Of a stretch of DNA of 15,921 nucleotides, positions 12,925-15,921 are shown in pieces. The position numbers were made by a program, and so were the translations under genes. Below the pieces are notes generated by a model. That model was not told where the DNA came from and ran no database searches. It worked only from the letters and a program-made list of their open reading frames with translations. Numbering within the stretch: the stretch's first letter is position 1; each line of letters starts with the position of its first letter. This stretch comes from Actinomycetes bacterium (lineage in GTDB: Bacteria; Actinomycetota; Actinomycetes; Actinomycetales; Microbacteriaceae). The stretch covers positions 1 through 15,921 of the forward strand of contig JAEWKY010000223.1 of the NCBI GenBank assembly GCA_023457615.1. Direction: 5' to 3'.

Positions 12925-13599
12925 GTGGAGACGAACGCACAACTTGAACACCGCAGAAGCTCGTGGATCGTGTACGGCATGGCTGAGGTCGATCTCTGGC
13001 TAACGCATATCGACGAGCGCGTCGCGACGATCGAGGCGGATCGACGGAATGGCAAGACTCGACTGATCGAAGAAGCCGAGCTCGTCTTCGCGGTGTGTGT
13101 TGTCTTCAACAGGCTCGCCCAGATCGACCTCCGCACCTCGGGCCATGTTCAAGAGGACAGCCAACTCATTCCGTGGGTCATGAAGAACACGGGTTGGCCG
13201 AAGGACGTGGTGAAAGGATTCTGGAAAGGGATCAGGAACCCGACGATGCACATGGGCCGCAGCTTCGGGCTTGCTAGCTACGACATTCAGGTCAAGGAGG
13301 GCCATCCTCCGTTAGTCGCGACCATAGCGAACGACCTCGAGTGGGAGCCGACCGAGTACAGCGGCGACGTCGAGCGAGGCGATGGGTGGGACTATTCGTC
13401 TACTCCACTTCCGGGCGGCGATCGGGCCAAGCTCGTCACGTTCTACATGCCAGGGATCCGCCGCGCCTTAGCGAAGACGAAGGCCAACGTGGTCGAACGC
13501 CTCCACGTTGCGTCAAGCCAAGAGCTCGACCTTCTTCTCGAGTTGAATCGAAGGCTCCCGTTCATGTACGTGCATGTCGAAAACGGTGAGAAGGCCTGA
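12925..13599 (+). CDS. Protein with RNxxxH (HEPN RNase-like) motif
   Basis: A 224-residue protein from the GTG at 12925; an in-frame GTG at 12898 would add nine residues. The first half is helical (SSWIVYGMAEVDLWLTHIDE and LIEEAELVFAVCVVFNRLAQ). It leads to FWKGIRNPTMHMGRSFG, where R104-N105-P-T-M-H109 matches the canonical RNxxxH catalytic motif of HEPN ribonucleases. The second half is Trp/Tyr-rich (LEWEPTEYSGDVERGDGWDY) and ends in a helix YMPGIRRALAKTKANVVERL. The motif lies in a plausible helix start, but a single motif can occur by chance and I do not recognise the family. It is divergent from the Schlafen-like gene, leaving 114 bp of shared control region. Confidence 0.65.
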   Translation: METNAQLEHRRSSWIVYGMAEVDLWLTHIDERVATIEADRRNGKTRLIEEAELVFAVCVVFNRLAQIDLRTSGHVQEDSQLIPWVMKNTGWPKDVVKGFWKGIRNPTMHMGRSFGLASYDIQVKEGHPPLVATIANDLEWEPTEYSGDVERGDGWDYSSTPLPGGDRAKLVTFYMPGIRRALAKTKANVVERLHVASSQELDLLLELNRRLPFMYVHVENGEKA

Positions 13600-13612
13600 C
13601 GAAGGAGGACTC

Positions 13613-13644
13613 AGTCAGATATCAAGGGCGCTAAGTCAGATATC
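13613..13644 (+). repeat. Direct repeats AGTCAGATATC, 21 bp apart
   Basis: AGTCAGATATC occurs at 13613-13623 and 13634-13644. The 21-bp pitch is two helical turns. They lie between the RNxxxH gene stop and the tRNA-Gln 3' end. Confidence 0.9.
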
Positions 13645-13664
13645 TCGTCCACCGACACCCGGCC

Positions 13665-13678
13665 GATTCCCGGGAATC
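13665..13678. repeat. 14-bp perfect palindrome
   Basis: GATTCCCGGGAATC is self-complementary and lies 9 bp from the tRNA-Gln 3' end. It lacks a T-tract, so it is a poor terminator. It may be a protein-binding or recombination site. Confidence 0.7.
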
Positions 13679-13687
13679 CCTCTCCGG

Positions 13688-13759
13688 CTCCGCCTCCAGG
13701 ATTCGAACCTGGTCCTCACGGCTCCAAAGGCCGTCGTGCTGCCGTTACACCAAGGCGGA
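13688..13759 (-). tRNA. tRNA-Gln(TTG)
   Basis: A complete cloverleaf reads on the minus strand. The 7-bp acceptor is TCCGCCT/AGGCGGA and the D-arm GTG...CAC. The anticodon stem is ACGGC/GCCGT with loop CTTTGGA (anticodon TTG, reading CAA). The variable loop is GAGGA, the T-arm CCAGG-TTCGAAT-CCTGG, and the discriminator G. The CCA end is not encoded. The 3' end faces the accessory block, the orientation used by integrases that target tRNA genes. No second copy of the tRNA 3' end was found in the window. Confidence 0.95.
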
Positions 13760-13801
13760 CCGCGGCCCGGTGCGGGCACGCCGATCTAGCTTGCCACCTG
13801 G

Positions 13802-13807
13802 GATGAT
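13802..13807 (+). promoter_or_regulatory. Weak leaderless-type -10 (GATGAT)
   Basis: GATGAT is 6 nt before the ATG at 13814 and matches TATAAT at four of six positions. No Shine-Dalgarno is obvious. Confidence 0.35.
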
Positions 13808-13813
13808 GGTGGG

Positions 13814-14308
13814 ATGCCCGCATCCGACGAGGTCGACCGCATCGTCGACGCGTGGGCGCGCGAGCGGCCCGACATCGACTTCGCGCCGTTGCAGGTGCTC
13901 TCCCGCGTCGACCGGCTCGCGAAGCATCTCGACCGGGCGCGCCGCTCGGCCTTCACGGCATCCGGTCTCGAGGCGTGGGAGTTCGACGTGCTCGCCGCCC
14001 TGCGCCGCGCGGGCATGCCGTACCAGTTGAGCCCGAAGGCGCTGCTGCAGCAGACCCTCGTCTCGAGCGGCACGATGACGAACCGCATCGATCGCCTCGT
14101 CGAGCGGCGTCTCGTCGAGCGCCGCACCGACCCGCACGACGGCCGCGGGGTGCTCGTGGTGATGACGGATGCCGGACGCGAGCAGGTGGACGCCGCGATC
14201 ACCCTGCTGCTCGCCGAGGAGGCCGACTGGCTCGCGGGGCTCTCCCGCGCCGACCAGGAGCGCCTCTCGGCCCTGCTGCGCAAGCTCAGCGTCGAGTTCG
14301 ACGACTGA
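13814..14308 (+). CDS. MarR-family transcriptional regulator
   Basis: A 164-residue winged-helix regulator. Helices VLSRVDRLAKHLDRARRSAF lead into the DNA-binding domain: ASGLEAWEFDVLAALRRAG (about 49-67), recognition region SPKALLQQTLVSSGTMTNRIDRLVERRLVER (74-104), and the wing RRTDPHDGRGVLVVMTDAG (103-121) with the MarR-typical DxRGxxVxLTxxG-like pattern. A C-terminal dimer helix (EADWLAGLSRADQERLSALLRKL) follows. MarR proteins usually repress an adjacent gene and release DNA on binding a small, often aromatic, ligand. The P450 gene 110 nt downstream on the same strand is the likely target. GC3 is high again, as in the left block. Confidence 0.9.
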   Translation: MPASDEVDRIVDAWARERPDIDFAPLQVLSRVDRLAKHLDRARRSAFTASGLEAWEFDVLAALRRAGMPYQLSPKALLQQTLVSSGTMTNRIDRLVERRLVERRTDPHDGRGVLVVMTDAGREQVDAAITLLLAEEADWLAGLSRADQERLSALLRKLSVEFDD

Positions 14309-14348
14309 CGCCCGCTCGCGCGGCCCGGTGTCGCAGTCGCGCCCCGGA

Positions 14349-14389
14349 GTTCGCGCGCGCGTGCAACAAACGGCAGCGCAACCGCGAAC
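14349..14389. promoter_or_regulatory. Inverted repeat between MarR and P450 genes
   Basis: Arms GTTCGCG (14349-14355) and CGCGAAC (14383-14389) are 27 bp apart. Direct half-sites GTGCAAC (14361) and GCGCAAC (14376) lie between them. It is a possible regulator-binding region upstream of the P450 gene, or a weak hairpin. Confidence 0.35.
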
Positions 14390-14418
14390 GCACGCCCCCG
14401 TGCGGAAGACTCTCTGAC

Positions 14419-15660
14419 ATGCCCGTCGCCGAAGATCTCGAAGCGGCACCGCGTGAACGCCGTCTGCGCCTGTGGGACGGGATCGGCAACGGAGCCGCCG
14501 CCCACGAGCACCGGCTGCTGAGCGCCGCCCGACCCGCGCTCCCGGTGCTCAACTGGCTCGGCCAGTTCGCGCGCCCGCTGATGAAGGTGCCGGGGCTCGG
14601 CTGGATCACCTCGGATCCCCGCACCGCCCGCGCGCTGCTCAACGACCCCGAGCACCTGACGCTGCTCTCCGAGGGCGGGGTGGGCCACCTGTGGGCGCAG
14701 ATCCTCGGCGACTGGGTGTACGACCTGTTCGACGGCCCCGGACACCACGACCTGCGCACCCGCAGCCGCGAGCTGTTCACCGAGAAGACCTCGGCCGCGT
14801 TCGTCGCGCGGGCGTGGGAGGAGCGGCTCGCCGTCGCGAAGGCGACCCTGGATGCCGGCGGCGAGCTCGACCTCGCCGACCTCTCGCGCATCCTCGTCGG
14901 GCACATGGTCGTGACCCTGCTCGGACTTCCCGTCGACACGAGCCGCGGCGACGACGCCTACCGGGAGATCTTCGCGACCGGCGAGGAGCTCGCGTCGATC
15001 GCCCTCGGCACGACGGCCGACACGACGCTGCCGCCCGACGTGATCGCGAAGGCCCGCGGGATCGTCGAGCGGCTCACGGGCCACATCGGGGCCGTCTTCC
15101 CGACCGCGCACGCCGACACGATCATCGGCCGCTGCCGCGAGATCGGGCTCACGCTGCAGGAGACGCAGGGGCTCTCGACGCTGCTCATGGTCGCGGGCAC
15201 CGAGACGGCGGCCTCGGCGATGGCGCGCACGGCCGCGCTCCTCTTCGACACGGGTGAGCAGCACCGCCTCCTCGCGATGCCGGACCACCGCGAGGATGCC
15301 CTCCGCGAGGCCCTGCGCGTCACGAGTCCGGCGCCGCTCATCGGACGCTCGGTGCTCGCCGACGTCACGGTCGGCGGCCGCACGCTGCGCGCCGGGGATC
15401 GGGTGATGGTGCTCACCTGGACCGCGAACAACCTCGCCGGCGCGTACCGCATCGACCGCCCGTACCTGCCGCAGCACCGGCAGCTCTGGTTCGGCGCCGG
15501 GCGTCACCTGTGCCTCGGCGGGCCGCTCGCGCGCGCGGAGCTCGGCGCGATCGTCGACCTCCTCCTCGGCGACGGCCGTCCCTTCGAGATCGTGTCCCGG
15601 AGCTACGGGCGGCGGGTGCTCATCCCCGCCTACGCCTCCCTCGTCGTGCGGCGGGCCTGA
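14419..15660 (+). CDS. Cytochrome P450
   Basis: A 413-residue soluble haem monooxygenase with no N-terminal membrane anchor, the usual size for bacterial P450s. Landmarks: I-helix oxygen-activation motif AGTET (259-263), K-helix ExxR (E297-A-L-R300), and haem-ligand loop FGAGRHLCLG (358-367) with Cys365 as axial thiolate. The B-C region has GDWVYDLFDGPGHHDLRTRSRELFT, equivalent to the usual DgpeHrrlRrl segment. The ATG at 14419 is preceded by GGAAG at 10 nt; the frame is open much further upstream but overlaps the MarR gene. The substrate cannot be inferred, and no ferredoxin or reductase gene is seen here. The preceding MarR gene probably controls it. The stop is 28 nt from a convergent gene. 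Confidence 0.93.
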   Translation: MPVAEDLEAAPRERRLRLWDGIGNGAAAHEHRLLSAARPALPVLNWLGQFARPLMKVPGLGWITSDPRTARALLNDPEHLTLLSEGGVGHLWAQILGDWVYDLFDGPGHHDLRTRSRELFTEKTSAAFVARAWEERLAVAKATLDAGGELDLADLSRILVGHMVVTLLGLPVDTSRGDDAYREIFATGEELASIALGTTADTTLPPDVIAKARGIVERLTGHIGAVFPTAHADTIIGRCREIGLTLQETQGLSTLLMVAGTETAASAMARTAALLFDTGEQHRLLAMPDHREDALREALRVTSPAPLIGRSVLADVTVGGRTLRAGDRVMVLTWTANNLAGAYRIDRPYLPQHRQLWFGAGRHLCLGGPLARAELGAIVDLLLGDGRPFEIVSRSYGRRVLIPAYASLVVRRA

Positions 15661-15688
15661 GCGGCCGACGACGGCGACCGGGCGGCGC

Positions 15689-15921
15689 TCAGCGGAGCGC
15701 GGCCTGGAGCGCCCGGATGTGCGCGCCGAGCGACCCGGACGCGAGGAGTCCCGCGCCGAGAGGCCCGGACGGGTCGGTCCCGAGGAGCGGGAGGCGGCCG
15801 AGCGCCGCCCGCACGTCGGCCGAGGCCCGGTCGAGCTGCCACGCGAGCTCGTCGCTCGACCCGGACGCCGTCGCGGCATACGCCGCCGCGCCGAGGGCGT
15901 GGGCGCCCATGTGGGCGACGC
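15689..15921 (-). CDS. Imm-5-like putative immunity protein, C-terminal part
   Basis: A partial minus-strand gene whose frame is open to the window edge (VAHMGAHALGAAAYAA...), so the start lies beyond it. About 77 residues are visible. The pattern is HMGAHALGAAAYAA, then ELAWQLDRASADVRAALGRLP, then GPLGAGLLASGSLGAHIRALQAAL. It resembles, from memory, the C-terminus of actinobacterial putative immunity proteins of the Imm-5 type, with WQL...vr..L..LP..G...GPLG.GLL..G.LG..IR. The function of these proteins as polymorphic-toxin immunity factors is itself mostly predicted. Convergent with the P450 gene, 28 nt between stops. Confidence 0.6.
   Translation of the reverse strand, partial: VAHMGAHALGAAAYAATASGSSDELAWQLDRASADVRAALGRLPLLGTDPSGPLGAGLLASGSLGAHIRALQAALR

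Noticed and set aside
13665..13678. Palindrome as a tRNA-Gln terminator
   Set aside because: The 7-bp arms have no loop and no T-tract follows on the minus strand, so it is not a convincing intrinsic terminator.
4520..13687. Attachment-site duplicate of the tRNA-Gln 3' end
   Set aside because: No second copy of the T-arm/acceptor sequence was seen elsewhere in the window.
13786..15879. 697-codon minus-strand frame across the MarR and P450 genes
   Set aside because: It has composition-driven Arg/Ala-rich content, while both plus-strand genes have intact family signatures in the same DNA.

Overview
The window looks like chromosomal DNA of a high-GC actinobacterium, probably in or near Microbacteriaceae. 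The genus is not determinable from the sequence. The reasons are the very G/C-biased third codon positions in the housekeeping-like genes, frequent GTG starts, and many genes whose start codon lies 6-7 nt after a TANNNT -10 hexamer. The last is the leaderless arrangement common in Actinobacteria. No rRNA, CRISPR array, integrase or intact transposase is present.

Left block (1-4519), high GC3: a PaaX-family regulator, then a four-gene NitT/TauT/SsuABC-type ABC importer operon made of a lipoprotein binding protein, two permeases and an ATPase. A promoter starts on the PaaX stop codon. A strong 13-bp hairpin sits between the binding-protein gene and the first permease. The substrate is not identifiable; aromatic, sulfonate-like or pyrimidine-type small organics are typical of the family.

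Middle block (about 4540-13680): an accessory segment with relaxed codon bias and mostly unrecognised genes on both strands. It ends at the 3' side of a tRNA-Gln gene. In order it holds a transglutaminase/papain-like protein frameshifted by an exact 14-bp tandem duplication and a single-pass membrane protein. A PIN-domain RNase is coupled to a 268-aa partner, with a GGGACA-rich repeat region upstream of the pair. Next come an alpha-helical LRxAL/KHR-type protein and a proteasome-beta-like Ntn hydrolase in an operon with a small membrane protein. A HEPN-like/DUF5677-like protein is divergent from a 92-aa protein. Two tiny ATGA-coupled ORFs and a decayed small gene follow. Last is a Schlafen/AlbA_2-domain protein divergent from a protein with a canonical RNxxxH (HEPN RNase) motif. 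The concentration of likely RNases and orphan proteins beside a tRNA is what a defence or mobile-gene hotspot looks like; this is inference.

Right block (13688-15921), high GC3 again: tRNA-Gln(TTG) on the minus strand, a MarR-family regulator followed by a soluble cytochrome P450, and the C-terminal part of a convergent Imm-5-like putative immunity protein that runs off the window.

The best candidates for undescribed biology are the proteasome-like hydrolase with its membrane partner, the PIN/268-aa pair, and the Schlafen-like/RNxxxH divergent pair.
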